64,000 nt of DNA. Source: Lachnospiraceae bacterium GAM79 (GTDB taxonomy: Bacteria; Bacillota; Clostridia; Lachnospirales; Lachnospiraceae). The notes under the pieces are model-generated. The model had not been told where the DNA came from. It was given only the letters and a program-made list of their open reading frames with translations, and searched no databases. Both the position numbers and the translations under genes were made by a program. How positions within the stretch are numbered: position 1 is the stretch's first letter; each line of letters opens with the position of its first letter. The stretch lies in assembly GCA_020735665.1 (NCBI GenBank), contig CP085928.1, positions 1,590,501 through 1,654,500 on the forward strand, written 5' to 3'. Positions 18,655 to 28,767 of the stretch are shown here, in pieces.

Positions 18655-20109
18655 CTAATTGACATAATTCATCGGAACACGAACCGTAAATGTAGTTCCC
18701 TTACCCGGTTCACTATATACATTGATAATTCCCTTATGCATAACGATAATATTCTTGGATATCGCCAGACCCAATCCTGTTCCTCCGGTATCTCGGCTTC
18801 GTGCTTTGTCTACTCTGTAAAAACGTTCAAAGATATGCTCTACACAATCTTCCGGTATACCAACACCTGAATCAGCGACTTTTATATACAGATTTTTATG
18901 ATCTGCATTCAACGATACCCTGATCCATCCACCATCCACATTATACTTTATCCCATTCTCGATGAGATTTGATATTGCAAGTGTGAATTTCACTTTATCT
19001 ATATCCGCTGATACTTCACGGAAACTCTCAAATGTAATCTCAATATTTCTTTTTTCTGCCAACGGAGTCAATCTTTTCAGAATAACCTCCATCAACTCAT
19101 TAATATCTACGCGTTCAATATTCAGACTGTCTGATCCCTTATCTGTTTTTACAAGAGTCAGAAGATCACTGATGATCTGGGCTTCGCGATCGATCTCAAG
19201 CACAATATCATTCATAAATTCCCGATATGTCTCAACAGGAACATTCTCCTGCATCAATATGGACTCGGATAAAACCTTCATAGATGTGATTGGCGTCTTC
19301 AATTCATGGGATACATTTGATACGAATTCCTGTCGTGATTCCTCCAGAAGCTGAGCTTTTGCAAATATCCCATTCATATTATCCACGACCATACCGGTTT
19401 CTTTCCATAAACCGGTCTTTTGAAGCTGCCCAAGGAATCCATCCTTCATGTTCAAAAGCTGTCTGCGTATCTCTCTGGTGTCACGGATCGCTGTATAAGA
19501 AATCACTACAGCAGCAATCACTCCAAGTACCAAAAATATACAAATCAAAATATTCGCACGATACTCCAGATATGTCTTATTATCATTGAAATCCTTAAGA
19601 CTGACTGCCACTACTGCTACATCATCGGTATAGCCTTCCCGATTTACCACAGGAAACATATACTCGATCGAAGCAGCATCTGCCACCATCTTTTCCGCCT
19701 CATCACCGCTCATGATTCTGTGAATATCATTATCCATGATATAAGTATCCCTCATTAAACGAAAACTATCATAGATCACATTATAATCTGTATTAACGAT
19801 AATGATCCTGGCCGACATACTGTACGCAAGTGTATCTACTCCCTGATAAGTCTGACTTGTGCCCTCGGCTTCTGAATTAATATCATTGATCAGATATTCC
19901 AGATTTTTTGAATTATTTCTCAGAAGCTTTTCAACATCACGATATTCATTTTTTACAAGCAAATTGAAAAAAACAGTTCGCATACCTATCGCGACAAGGA
20001 ACACCAATAGAACAATAATCAGAAAGAGCACTGTCTGAAGACGAATATGCTGTTTTCCATGTATCATGATATTTGTCTTTTTCAAATCATCATTTCTGTC
20101 TTTTTTCAT
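18655..20109 (-). CDS. membrane sensor histidine kinase
   Basis: A 484-residue kinase. Transmembrane helices at about 26-48 and 184-206 flank an extracytoplasmic sensor of about 135 residues. A HAMP-like linker leads to the HisKA box FVSNVSHELKTPITS (phospho-acceptor His near 268) and the ATPase domain with ISNLIENGIKYN (N box), DSGVGIPED (G1), FERFYRVDKARSR (F) and GGTGLGLAIS (G2). The architecture is like PhoR/WalK-type kinases. It lies 8 bp after its response regulator. The signal is unknown; cell envelope state is a reasonable guess given the GerMN partner. Confidence 0.93.
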   Translation of the reverse strand: MKKDRNDDLKKTNIMIHGKQHIRLQTVLFLIIVLLVFLVAIGMRTVFFNLLVKNEYRDVEKLLRNNSKNLEYLINDINSEAEGTSQTYQGVDTLAYSMSARIIIVNTDYNVIYDSFRLMRDTYIMDNDIHRIMSGDEAEKMVADAASIEYMFPVVNREGYTDDVAVVAVSLKDFNDNKTYLEYRANILICIFLVLGVIAAVVISYTAIRDTREIRRQLLNMKDGFLGQLQKTGLWKETGMVVDNMNGIFAKAQLLEESRQEFVSNVSHELKTPITSMKVLSESILMQENVPVETYREFMNDIVLEIDREAQIISDLLTLVKTDKGSDSLNIERVDINELMEVILKRLTPLAEKRNIEITFESFREVSADIDKVKFTLAISNLIENGIKYNVDGGWIRVSLNADHKNLYIKVADSGVGIPEDCVEHIFERFYRVDKARSRDTGGTGLGLAISKNIIVMHKGIINVYSEPGKGTTFTVRVPMNYVN

Positions 20110-20117
20110 CGCAAATA

Positions 20118-20804
20118 TCAGCCTTTAAAATAATAGCCGACGCCCCATTTCGTATGGATATATACCGGTTCTCCCGGGTTATCTTCGATCTTTTCTCTGA
20201 GTCTTCGAACATGGACATCCACAGTACGGGCATCTCCCGGATATGTACTTCCCCATATAGTATCAAGAAGTTCGTTTCTTGAATATACTTTATTCGGATG
20301 TGCCATTAATAATTCCAAAAGATCGAATTCTTTTGCTGTCAGATTCAGTTCTTTTCCATGAACAAATACCCGTCTGCTGTCAAGCTCTACCTTCATACCA
20401 TTAATTTCCATGATATTCACAGGTTTTACAGGTTCTGCCTTCTTACCGCTTCGTCTGAGAATTGCTTTTATTCTTGCTTTAACCTCAAGGATATTAAACG
20501 GCTTTGTGATATAATCATCTGCTCCATATTCCAACCCCATGATCTTATCCATGTCCTCTCCCTTTGCTGTCAGCATTATGATCGGGACATTGGAAAACTC
20601 ACGCACCATCTGGCAGACTTCTATTCCTGTATATACCGGTATCATAATGTCAAGAAGAACGATATCATATGAATTGTTCTTTATTTTTTCAAATGCCTCT
20701 CCACCATCGTAGGCGACATCGACTTCCATATCATCCTGTTCCAGACTGAATTTCAATCCCTTGACAATCAATTTTTCGTCATCTACAACCAGTACTTTTT
20801 TCAT
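20118..20804 (-). CDS. OmpR-family response regulator
   Basis: A 228-residue regulator with a receiver domain (VVDDE at 7-11, phospho-acceptor Asp52 in LLDIMIP, Thr in MLTAKG, Lys in ITKPF) and a C-terminal winged helix (LTAKEFDLLELLMAHPNKVY, then RTVDVHVRRLREKIE, VGYYF). It pairs with the downstream histidine kinase. It starts 20 bp after comEA ends, so the pair may be co-transcribed with comEA. AGGGGTG upstream of the ATG serves as ribosome site. Confidence 0.95.
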   Translation of the reverse strand: MKKVLVVDDEKLIVKGLKFSLEQDDMEVDVAYDGGEAFEKIKNNSYDIVLLDIMIPVYTGIEVCQMVREFSNVPIIMLTAKGEDMDKIMGLEYGADDYITKPFNILEVKARIKAILRRSGKKAEPVKPVNIMEINGMKVELDSRRVFVHGKELNLTAKEFDLLELLMAHPNKVYSRNELLDTIWGSTYPGDARTVDVHVRRLREKIEDNPGEPVYIHTKWGVGYYFKG

Positions 20805-20824
20805 ACGATTACACCCCTATATCT

Positions 20825-21472
20825 TTATTTAACATATATATATTCTTTTATCTTCTGAAAAAGGCTCTCGCCAATCCCGTCTACATTTGTAATATCTTCG
20901 ATCTGTGCAAAATTTCCATGCTCCGCCCTATATCGAATGATGGATTCTGCCTTCGCCTCTCCGATACCGGAAAGTGTCATCAACTGTTCTTTATCAGCCG
21001 TATTGATATCTATTTTCTGTGACTGTTCACTATTGTTCGCCTGACCATCCGTATATGTTCCGTCTACCGGAACACCTTGCTGATTCTCCATTTCATCCTT
21101 CGTTGGGAAATAAAGCTTCTGTCCATCCTGAACCGACTCTGCCAGATTCAAAACACCTGAAGCAGCATCCTCAGTCAGTCCACCCGCAAGAATCAGTGCA
21201 TCATTGATCCTGGAGCCTTCCGGCAGCCGGTATACCCCTTCCTGCCTAACAGCACCGCACACATAGACATATACATATCCTGTATTTTCCGATGTTTCCG
21301 AACTTTCATCTGTCTGCTGCTCTGTCACCTGTGCATCTGCATCATCTGTCACATCTGCAGGTTCATAGGAAACGTGATCATTTCCACAGCCCGACAGCAT
21401 GAAAATAATCATAAATCCGGCTACTACCCTGAATAAAACACAGCCGGCATTTCTTCTTTTTTTCTTCATCAT
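20825..21472 (-). CDS. comEA: ComEA-type DNA-binding protein
   Basis: A 215-residue surface DNA receptor. The start at 21472 (MMKKKRR) is preferred because AGGAGG is 10 bases upstream; a longer frame exists. A hydrophobic N-terminus ends in MLSGCGND, giving a lipobox-like Cys, unlike the plain membrane anchor of many ComEA proteins. An SLBB beta-grasp domain follows (YVYVCGAVRQEGVYRLPEGS, DALILAGG). The C-terminus has the double helix-hairpin-helix (KIDINTADKEQLMTLSGIGE, then FAQIEDITNVDGIG). It binds incoming double-stranded DNA and hands it to ComEC. Between comEA and comEC lie three signalling genes, which is unusual. Confidence 0.9.
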   Translation of the reverse strand: MMKKKRRNAGCVLFRVVAGFMIIFMLSGCGNDHVSYEPADVTDDADAQVTEQQTDESSETSENTGYVYVYVCGAVRQEGVYRLPEGSRINDALILAGGLTEDAASGVLNLAESVQDGQKLYFPTKDEMENQQGVPVDGTYTDGQANNSEQSQKIDINTADKEQLMTLSGIGEAKAESIIRYRAEHGNFAQIEDITNVDGIGESLFQKIKEYIYVK

Positions 21473-21558
21473 ATCTGCATAACCTCCTGTATATGCCGAT
21501 ATGACCATACACATTTCCATTTTAACGAACTTCTTTTCCTTTTACAATAGTAAAATAG

Positions 21559-21622
21559 AAAAAAGACCGGAACTGTAGTTCCTGGTTTTTCTCATTATTA
21601 CCACACAGTTCCGATCTTTTTC
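21559..21622. terminator. bidirectional terminator between argB and comEA
   Basis: AAAAAAGACCGGAACTGT pairs with ACAGTTCCGATCTTTTT across a loop of about 28 nt. On the minus strand it ends the argCJB transcript before comEA. Confidence 0.85.
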
Positions 21623-21655
21623 TGTTTTATTTTTTTGTATTACTAAAATTATCAT

Positions 21656-22546
21656 TTAGAATAGAGGCTCTTTTAAGATTGCAGTACCGATACCCTTCTG
21701 AGTAAAGAACTCAAGAAGCAGGCAATGCTTCAGGCGACCATCCAAAATATGAACTCTTGATACACCATTTTCCATGGCTGTGATACAGTTATTAAGCTTT
21801 GGAAGCATACCACCGCCGACAACACCTTTCTCAATGATATCCTTTGCCTCATGGATATCCATTTCTGAGATCAGAGTAGACTTATCTGTCGGATCGATAA
21901 ATACACCTTCAATATCTGTTAAGAATACCAGCTTTTCTGCCTTTAATGCTGTTGCAACAGCACATGCAGCATCATCAGCATTAATATTATAATCCTCATA
22001 TTCTTCACTGACACCGATAGGGGCGATAACAGGTATAAAATCCTGATCGACCAGTGCATCGATCACCTCTGTATCAACCTTTGTGATCTCGCCTACATAA
22101 CCGATATCTTTTCCACCTGGCAGACGCTTCTTAACGGTAAACAGTCCACCATCCTTTCCACTGATACCCACAGCCTTTAAACCAACCTTCTGCATCATGC
22201 TGACAAGACTCTTATTTACCTTGGATAATACCATCTCGGCAATCTCCATTGTCTCCCCGTCTGTTACACGAAGTCCATTAATAAATTCAGGTTCTTTTCC
22301 AATCTTCTCTACCCATTTGCTGATCTCCTTACCGCCACCATGCACGATAACCGGTTTCAGTCCAACCAGCTTTAATAATGCAACATCTTCAATCACATTA
22401 TATTTCAGATTCTCATCCAACATAGCACTTCCGCCATATTTTACAACAATTGTTTTCCCCTGAAATTTCTTGATATAAGGCAAAGCCTCGATCAGTGTCT
22501 GTGCTTTTGATATTACCTGATCTACTGTATAATCTCCCTTTACCAT
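21656..22546 (-). CDS. argB: acetylglutamate kinase
   Basis: A 296-residue amino-acid kinase that phosphorylates N-acetyl-L-glutamate in arginine synthesis. Marks are VVKYGGSAM near the start, [11 protein letters not shown], a central [21 protein letters not shown], and LTDIEGV. The start at 22546 is chosen over an ATG at 22579 because GAGGAAG stands 8 bases upstream, while the earlier ATG lacks a ribosome site and overlaps argJ. The gap to argJ is then 13 bp. It is the last gene of argC-argJ-argB. Confidence 0.95.
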   Translation of the reverse strand: MVKGDYTVDQVISKAQTLIEALPYIKKFQGKTIVVKYGGSAMLDENLKYNVIEDVALLKLVGLKPVIVHGGGKEISKWVEKIGKEPEFINGLRVTDGETMEIAEMVLSKVNKSLVSMMQKVGLKAVGISGKDGGLFTVKKRLPGGKDIGYVGEITKVDTEVIDALVDQDFIPVIAPIGVSEEYEDYNINADDAACAVATALKAEKLVFLTDIEGVFIDPTDKSTLISEMDIHEAKDIIEKGVVGGGMLPKLNNCITAMENGVSRVHILDGRLKHCLLLEFFTQKGIGTAILKEPLF

Positions 22547-22559
22547 CTTATTTACTTCC

Positions 22560-23786
22560 TCACTTTCTATACTCTGCATTTATCTTGATATATTCATATG
22601 TAAGGTCACAGCCCCACGCGGAAGCTGTCTCTGTACCGGCATGCATATCCGCATGAAAACATACCTGATCCGGCGACAGGATCTCCGTCGCTCTTTCTTC
22701 ATCATAATCGGTACAGACCCCGTTTTCAACTATTTTTAAGGAACCGGCCTCACTGGATATTATAATATCTACCTTATATGGATCAAAAGCGATCCCGCTC
22801 TGTCCCATCGCGCACACCAGACGTCCCCAGTTCGCATCCGAACCGTATACGGCGCATTTTACAAGGTTTGATGTCACCACGGATTTTGCAAGCTTTCTTG
22901 CGCCCTCCTTGGATTCCGCCCCTGCTACCTGTACCTGAAACATCCTCGTCGTTCCCTCTCCGTCCGCTGCGATCAGCTTCACGAAGTAGGTATTGATATA
23001 TCGAAGTGCCTCCGCAAATGCCGGATAATCCGCATCCGTTTCAAGCAGCTCATCATTTCCTGCCATGCCATTTGCAAATATCATAACGGTGTCATTCGTT
23101 GAAGTATCCCCATCGACAGATAACATATTATAAGTGTCTATGACATCATTTCTCAGTGTTTTCTGCAATAACTCCTGACTGATATTCAGATCCGTTGTCA
23201 GGAATCCAAGCACCGTTCCAAGATTCGGGTTGATCATACCGGAACCTTTGCACATACCTCCAATGGTAATTGTCTTCCCTTTGATCTGCAGCTTTACCGC
23301 AATCTCTTTCTTATATACATCGGTCGTCATAATGGCTTCCGCCGCATGACTTCCACTTTCCAAATCATCGGAAAGCATCCCTGAAAGTTCGCGGATTCCA
23401 TGCGCGATCGTCTCCATCGGAAGCCTTATACCTATTACTCCGGTCGAAGCAACCGCAACCTGATCAGCCGGTACCTGAAGTTCTGCTGCCGCAAGCTCTG
23501 CCATATGCGCCACATCAACATCTCCTGCTTCTCCGGTACATGCATTTGCCACTCCACTGTTTACAACCAGTGCCTGACATAAGCCGATATCGTCACATAA
23601 TGCTTTGTCCCACATAACAGGTGCAGCCTTGACTACATTCTGTGTAAATACTCCAGCTGTCTTCGCCGGACACTTGCTGACTAGCAATGCCATGTCTTTT
23701 TTCTTTTTATTTTTTCTTACTCCGGCGTGCATACCTGCTGCCAGAAATCCGATTGGAGCTGTCACTCCGCCGGAAATGATCTCCAT
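22560..23786 (-). CDS. argJ: bifunctional ornithine acetyltransferase/N-acetylglutamate synthase
   Basis: A 408-residue precursor of the Ntn-type ArgJ enzyme, which recycles the acetyl group from acetylornithine to glutamate. It cleaves itself at the conserved KGSGMINPN-type site; here [14 protein letters not shown] is seen, although the usual autocleavage Ala-Thr motif is read as [10 protein letters not shown] nearby. The C-terminal YGSDANWGR segment and ending are typical. ATG at 23786 is favoured over a GTG at 23795 for spacing to AAGGCGG. Having argJ means the cyclic acetyl pathway is used. Confidence 0.94.
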   Translation of the reverse strand: MEIISGGVTAPIGFLAAGMHAGVRKNKKKKDMALLVSKCPAKTAGVFTQNVVKAAPVMWDKALCDDIGLCQALVVNSGVANACTGEAGDVDVAHMAELAAAELQVPADQVAVASTGVIGIRLPMETIAHGIRELSGMLSDDLESGSHAAEAIMTTDVYKKEIAVKLQIKGKTITIGGMCKGSGMINPNLGTVLGFLTTDLNISQELLQKTLRNDVIDTYNMLSVDGDTSTNDTVMIFANGMAGNDELLETDADYPAFAEALRYINTYFVKLIAADGEGTTRMFQVQVAGAESKEGARKLAKSVVTSNLVKCAVYGSDANWGRLVCAMGQSGIAFDPYKVDIIISSEAGSLKIVENGVCTDYDEERATEILSPDQVCFHADMHAGTETASAWGCDLTYEYIKINAEYRK

Positions 23787-23841
23787 ACCGATCACCGCCT
23801 TATATCATCTGTTCTTCCACGATATCCGATGCCGTTACTCT

Positions 23842-24882
23842 TTATGGGAATACCGGAGCCATCAGCAGTCCTTCTTCTTCCGGAAGTCCAAACATAATAT
23901 TCATATTCTGAACTGCCTGACCGGCTGCTCCCTTTACCAGATTATCAAGTGCTCCCATTGCAATGATACGTCCGGTTCTTTCATCAATCTTAAAGTTGAC
24001 ATCTACATAATTACTGCCCTCTACCCAACGTGTCTCCGGACATACATCCTTGTCAAGAACACGGACAAATCTCTCGTTTGCATAATATTTGTCATATGCA
24101 GCACGAACAGTATCGTAATCTACCTTTTCTTTTAATGAAGCATATGCCGTAACCAGAATACCACGATTCATCGGAACCAGATGTGGTGTGAAATTAATCA
24201 TGATCGGACTGCCGTATGCATATCCAAGCTGTTCTTCGATCTCCGGTGTATGGCGATGAGTCGTTACTCCATATGCCTTAATGCTTTCATTTACCTCACA
24301 GAACAGGTTCGGGATCTTTGCTCCTCGTCCTGCTCCTGATGTACCGGACTTAGCATCTACAATGATCGTATTCGGATCGATCAGCTTCTCTTTTACCAGC
24401 GGATATAAGGAAAGAATGGAGCAGGTTGTATAACAGCCCGGATTTGCCAGAAGTCTGCATCCCTTTACCTTATCTCTGTTGATCTCACACAGACCATATA
24501 CGGCCTCGTCAATAAATTCCGGACTCTTATGCTCGATCTTGTACCACTTCTCGTAAGTAGCAACATCCTTAATTCTGAAATCCGCACTCAGATCAATGAT
24601 CTTAACCTTTGATAAGATATCCTCATTTACAAGAGAAGAACATAAGCCCTGTGGGGTTGCAGTGAAAATAACATCCACTTTCTCAGCCAGTTCATCCATG
24701 TTCTCGCCCAGACAGGTTGCATCCACGATCTGAAACATGTTTCCAAATACTTCGTAATATTTCTTATCTATAAAACTTCTGGAACCATACCAGACTATTT
24801 CCACATCCTTATGTCCAAGAAGAATTCTTACTATTTCCTGACCGGCATATCCGGTTGAACCAATAATTCCTGCTTTTATCAT
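23842..24882 (-). CDS. argC: N-acetyl-gamma-glutamyl-phosphate reductase
   Basis: A 346-residue NADPH-dependent reductase. It starts MIKAGIIGSTGYAGQEIVR (nucleotide-binding loop) and has the catalytic Cys in LLANPGCYTT, plus SGAGRGAK, THRHTPEIEEQLG and PHLVPMNRGI. The length is usual. TTGGAG lies 6 bases before the ATG. It is the first gene of the arg operon; a strong promoter and a candidate arginine-repressor site lie 145-175 bp upstream. Confidence 0.96.
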   Translation of the reverse strand: MIKAGIIGSTGYAGQEIVRILLGHKDVEIVWYGSRSFIDKKYYEVFGNMFQIVDATCLGENMDELAEKVDVIFTATPQGLCSSLVNEDILSKVKIIDLSADFRIKDVATYEKWYKIEHKSPEFIDEAVYGLCEINRDKVKGCRLLANPGCYTTCSILSLYPLVKEKLIDPNTIIVDAKSGTSGAGRGAKIPNLFCEVNESIKAYGVTTHRHTPEIEEQLGYAYGSPIMINFTPHLVPMNRGILVTAYASLKEKVDYDTVRAAYDKYYANERFVRVLDKDVCPETRWVEGSNYVDVNFKIDERTGRIIAMGALDNLVKGAAGQAVQNMNIMFGLPEEEGLLMAPVFP

Positions 24883-25027
24883 ATCTTACTCCAATCTGCT
24901 GCGACCGGTCATTTTCCGTTACAGCCATCGTCCTATTTGTATTTCTACACATTCATTTATCTTACTCTCTGCATTTTCTTCCGTCAACCGCTTTCATAGG
25001 AAAATACAGTTCGTATAATCTTCCATG

Positions 25028-25056
25028 ATTATACAGTTATTATGCATAATATTCAA
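25028..25056 (-). promoter_or_regulatory. argCJB promoter with ARG-box-like operator
   Basis: On the minus strand TTGAAT (25051-25056), a 17-bp spacer, then TATAAT (25028-25033). TGAATATTATGCAT (25042-25055) overlaps the -35 and spacer and resembles the ArgR/AhrC operator core (TGAAT, AT-rich centre, TTCA-like right half). Repression by arginine is inferred. The rest of 24883-25210 is AT-rich with nothing else recognised. Confidence 0.65.
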
Positions 25057-25210
25057 GCATTAATTAATAAATATACAAAAAATTATTTTGATATTTATTT
25101 TTTTATTCTATTTTTAATATGTTCGTATACTTTCTTTCTGTTTTGAAAACTGATTTTACATTCAAAAAGCTCTTGTACAAACACATTTTTACGCATTTCA
25201 CACAAATGTT

Positions 25211-25250
25211 AAAGCCGGCAGGACAGAATGTTTTTCTGTCTGCCGGCTTT
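25211..25250. terminator. terminator downstream of the sodium:solute symporter gene
   Basis: AAAGCCGGCAGGACAG pairs with CTGTCTGCCGGCTTT around a short T-rich loop, a very stable stem. A T-run after it on the minus strand is short, so it may also shield the arg promoter. Confidence 0.8.
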
Positions 25251-25280
25251 ATACATATTATGTATATTTTTTGAATAATA

Positions 25281-26822
25281 TTAGTCCAATGCTTCCTTCT
25301 GAGGTACGGTTACTGTCGCTTCATAACAGGAGAAGATCTCCTCTACGCGCTCCTGATCCGGTTTCTTTGTGATCAGACTGATGACCGGAACAAGGATCAA
25401 TCCACCGATCATCGCTGCTGCACCACAGTTTACAGGTGACTGTAATGCCTGTGGAAAACTAAATAACTGCCATGTATTACTGATAAAGTTCAGTGTCATG
25501 ATACCAACGCCCCAGATAAAACTTACAAGGCAGGCTGCCACTGTCGTACGTTTCCAGTACAGACCATATAAAAACGGAGCCAGACAGGCACCTGCGATCG
25601 CACCCCATGAGATACCCATAAGCTGTGCGATAAATGCCACTTTGCTGGAATACTGAATGACTGCAATGACCGCTGATAATGCGATAAATACTACCAACAT
25701 GATCCGCATTGTAAGAACCTGCTTCTTCTCTGACATTTTCGGTGCGATCGATGCTTTGATAAAGTCGATCGTAAGTGTGGAGCTTGAGGTCAGAACCAAT
25801 GAAGATAAGGTAGACATCGAAGCAGACAATACAAGGATAACCACCAGTCCCATCAATACTTCCGGAAGATTCTCAAGCAGGTGCGGAATGATCGCATCAA
25901 ATCCTTCTGTTGCTACATCCGTCTCAGTCAGTCGTCCAAAACCACCAAGGAAATAACATCCTCCGGCTACGATCGTAGCAAATAAAGTAGATACGATCGT
26001 TCCTGTCTTAATTGACTTCTCATCTTTGATCGCATAGAATTTCTGGATCATCTGAGGAAGTCCCCATGTTCCAAGTGAGGTTAATATGACAACACATATC
26101 AGATTGAAGATATCCGGTCCAAGGAAGGATGCAAATACACCCGGTGTATCCGAAACCGCCGGATCATTTACACGAGCCAGCTTGTCTAACGCACCTGTAA
26201 GTCCGCCTCTCTCGTTTAATACTGCATAGATAACTGCTACTATGCCAACCAGCATGATCAGTCCCTGAATAAAGTCATTGATCGCTGTCGCCATATATCC
26301 GCCAACGATTACATAGATACCGGTAAGAACTGCCATAGCAACAACACAGATCTTGTAATCAATGTCGAATGCCATTCCAAACAATCTGGAAAGACCGTTA
26401 TACAATGAAGCCGTATATGGGATCAAGAATATGAATATGATCCAGGAAGAAATGATCTTCATGGATTTGCTGTTATATCTTCTCTCAAAGAATTCCGGCA
26501 TTGTTCTGGAATCCAGCTTCTGCGTGATCAGTCTGGTTCTTCTGCCAAGCACTACCCATGCAAGCAGTGATCCAAGGATCGCATTTCCAATACCGATCCA
26601 TGTGGATGCAATTCCGTATTTCCATCCAAACTGTCCTGCATATCCAATAAAAATAACTGCTGAAAAATAGGATGTACCATATGCAAATGCTGTAAGCCAC
26701 GGGCCTACGCTTCTTCCTCCCAGTACAAATCCGTTCACATCTGTCGCCTGTTTTCTTGCATAAAATCCTACACCGATCATTATGCCAAAGAATACAACAA
26801 GCATAATCACTTTAATAACCAT
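25281..26822 (-). CDS. sodium:solute symporter (SSS family)
   Basis: A 513-residue protein with about 13 transmembrane helices. Family marks are FVLGGRSVGPWLTAFAYGTS near residue 32 (substrate/Na region of SSS), GGYMATAINDFIQGLIM near 190, and LSASMSTLSSLVLTSSS near 330-350 (second Na site Ser/Thr). It is closest by eye to PutP-like transporters, but proline specificity is not proven by any motif here. The ATG at 26822 follows GGGAGG. It stands alone, flanked by terminators on both sides. Confidence 0.88.
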   Translation of the reverse strand: MVIKVIMLVVFFGIMIGVGFYARKQATDVNGFVLGGRSVGPWLTAFAYGTSYFSAVIFIGYAGQFGWKYGIASTWIGIGNAILGSLLAWVVLGRRTRLITQKLDSRTMPEFFERRYNSKSMKIISSWIIFIFLIPYTASLYNGLSRLFGMAFDIDYKICVVAMAVLTGIYVIVGGYMATAINDFIQGLIMLVGIVAVIYAVLNERGGLTGALDKLARVNDPAVSDTPGVFASFLGPDIFNLICVVILTSLGTWGLPQMIQKFYAIKDEKSIKTGTIVSTLFATIVAGGCYFLGGFGRLTETDVATEGFDAIIPHLLENLPEVLMGLVVILVLSASMSTLSSLVLTSSSTLTIDFIKASIAPKMSEKKQVLTMRIMLVVFIALSAVIAVIQYSSKVAFIAQLMGISWGAIAGACLAPFLYGLYWKRTTVAACLVSFIWGVGIMTLNFISNTWQLFSFPQALQSPVNCGAAAMIGGLILVPVISLITKKPDQERVEEIFSCYEATVTVPQKEALD

Positions 26823-27197
26823 GTCGACCTCCCGTCACTTCTCATTTTTGTATTCGCAGAATTTTACAGCCAACTTTCCACCAACAATAGCGCATCTTAT
26901 AATTTCTGATTTTCGAATTCTGACATAATCCGGCTCATTTTGCTTTATTGCGTTGAAGTCAAGTAACTTTAAAGTTCTACGTTTTAAACCACAAAATAGA
27001 TTATATTGGATACATCCATTTTCGTCAATATAAAAAACGACTTCCGTGCAGATATTTTTTCAGCTTTCGCCAAATATTTCATTCTGCTGTTCAGAAGTCG
27101 TTTTTCCAATCTGTTTTTAGTACCTCATAAGCCCGCTGCACATTTCCAAATTCATACCATTACTTTGGATCTATGCTGTTTGCGCTTGTTCTTCACA
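26823..27197. other. intergenic region between aroK and the symporter
   Basis: It contains the symporter's upstream region, a perfect 12-bp palindrome AACTTTAAAGTT (26965-26976) of unknown role, and the long-loop hairpin annotated separately. No further gene or RNA was recognised. Confidence 0.4.
27033..27105. terminator. long-loop inverted repeat, probable bidirectional terminator
   Basis: AAAACGACTTC and GAAGTCGTTTTT are perfect arms separated by about 50 nt, and inner ATATTT/AAATAT complementarity extends the fold. Position after aroK and before the symporter fits a terminator. A small non-autonomous element is the alternative. Confidence 0.6.
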
Positions 27198-27710
27198 TTA
27201 ATGTGTGTTCTCATATGCCAACACTTTTTCTGCAATCGTATCCATTAGTTCTTCTACGGAAAGCCCCTCGGCTTTTACCGTGATCTGTGCATATTTTTCA
27301 TACAATAAGATTCTCTCTTTATAAAGATCCTTTAAAGTCTGACCATCCTTTAACACTACGCCACGTCGTTTTACATTTTCCAGTCTGGAAGCGATCACTT
27401 CATATGGAAGCTCGATATATACTACAATATCATTTTTTACATAATGCTGCATGGCTTCATCACAGTATACGACACTTCCTCCGGTTGCAATAACCGTATT
27501 CTTTAAGTCAATTTCTTTGTTTACATCATTTTCTATCTGAAGGAACCCATCATCTCCGTATTCCGCTATCAACTCACGAAGCAGCTTACCATGCTTCTTC
27601 TGGATCAATACATCTGCATCTACAAAATCAAATCCAAGAACCTTGGCGAGTACCACACCTATCGTACTCTTTCCACATCCCGGCATTCCGATCAAAACTA
27701 TATTTTTCAT
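27198..27710 (-). CDS. aroK: shikimate kinase
   Basis: A 170-residue P-loop kinase (GMPGCGKSTIG, residues 8-18) phosphorylating shikimate in chorismate synthesis. Further marks are DFVDADVLI (substrate Asp) and ATGGSVVY (glycine-rich shikimate site). The lid region reads RRGVVLKDGQ rather than the classic RPLL, a variant I also associate with clostridial relatives. GGAG lies 7 bases before the ATG. Other aromatic genes in the window (tyrA, aroA) are 20 kb away. Confidence 0.87.
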   Translation of the reverse strand: MKNIVLIGMPGCGKSTIGVVLAKVLGFDFVDADVLIQKKHGKLLRELIAEYGDDGFLQIENDVNKEIDLKNTVIATGGSVVYCDEAMQHYVKNDIVVYIELPYEVIASRLENVKRRGVVLKDGQTLKDLYKERILLYEKYAQITVKAEGLSVEELMDTIAEKVLAYENTH

Positions 27711-27822
27711 CTTCTTTCTCCATTCTCTGTATTTTAATTTTCTATATTATCTATTCTCTGTATTCATTACTTCTTATTTAGTCCCAGTTCTGTATATTCA
27801 AGGATTTCTATTATTGCTTCTG

Positions 27823-28767
27823 TCATATACATCCCATAACGCGAAGGACATATACCCATGCCGTTATCGTGATCGATGAAAACAGAGTTGTCAGCACGAT
27901 TGCATTTGACGACAGGACTTCATCATTATTCATATTCTTAGCCATAATATAACAGGTTACCGTGGATGGTGAGCCTGTCATGATCAATATTGCTGCCAAC
28001 TCACTCGGTGCAAACCCAAGCTTGATCGCAATCGGCATATAGATCAAAGGAAATACAATCAGCTTCATAAGAGCTGCTGTAACCGCAGGCTTCATTTTCT
28101 CCAGTGCCGCTTTTGTATTAAAACCAGCTCCTATGGCGATCAATGCGATCGGAGTCGCCGTCTGTGCTATATAATTGATCGTCTTCATCGGGATCGCCGG
28201 AATCGTAATATTAAATAATGAAAACGGAACTCCGAGTACGATACCGATTATGATCGGATTCTTTAAAATATTAATGCATGCCGTTTTAATTCCGTCTGAA
28301 CCATGGATATTATCTCTGCCCCCAAAGGTCAGCATAATAACAGACAGGATATTGAACAATGGTACCGCCGCAACGATCATAAGCGGAGCCATCCCTGAGC
28401 TTCCACAGATATTTTCTACAAAGGCAATTCCAAGCACCGCCGCGCTGCCTCTTGCCGATGCCTGCGCAAACGCTCCGACCATCGTCTTATCCCGGCAATA
28501 TATCTTTGCAAAGCACCATGCACATGCAAACATAATAAAAGTTCCAAAGAAACAAAACGCCACAAATTTCATATTTACGTCTTTTAATACCGAGGTTGTT
28601 GCGATATCCCGGAACAAAAGCACCGGAAGGGATACCTTAAACACATATTTATTTGCTATATTTGCAAATTCATCATTGATCAGCCCAATCCGTTTCAGAA
28701 ACCACCCCAACAGGATCACCAGAAAGATCGGCACTGTCGCATTTATACTAAATAAAAAATCACTCAT
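27823..28767 (-). CDS. AEC-family permease
   Basis: A 314-residue membrane protein with about ten helices, including PIFLVILLGWFLKRIGLI at the N-terminus and the family's ALIAIGAGF and MTGSPSTVTCYIMA segments near the C-terminus (the latter is the helix with the conserved Pro). AEC permeases export auxin-like compounds or move malate and other organic acids; substrate unknown here. It is a single gene, with AGAGAG as weak ribosome site. Confidence 0.85.
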   Translation of the reverse strand: MSDFLFSINATVPIFLVILLGWFLKRIGLINDEFANIANKYVFKVSLPVLLFRDIATTSVLKDVNMKFVAFCFFGTFIMFACAWCFAKIYCRDKTMVGAFAQASARGSAAVLGIAFVENICGSSGMAPLMIVAAVPLFNILSVIMLTFGGRDNIHGSDGIKTACINILKNPIIIGIVLGVPFSLFNITIPAIPMKTINYIAQTATPIALIAIGAGFNTKAALEKMKPAVTAALMKLIVFPLIYMPIAIKLGFAPSELAAILIMTGSPSTVTCYIMAKNMNNDEVLSSNAIVLTTLFSSITITAWVYVLRVMGCI

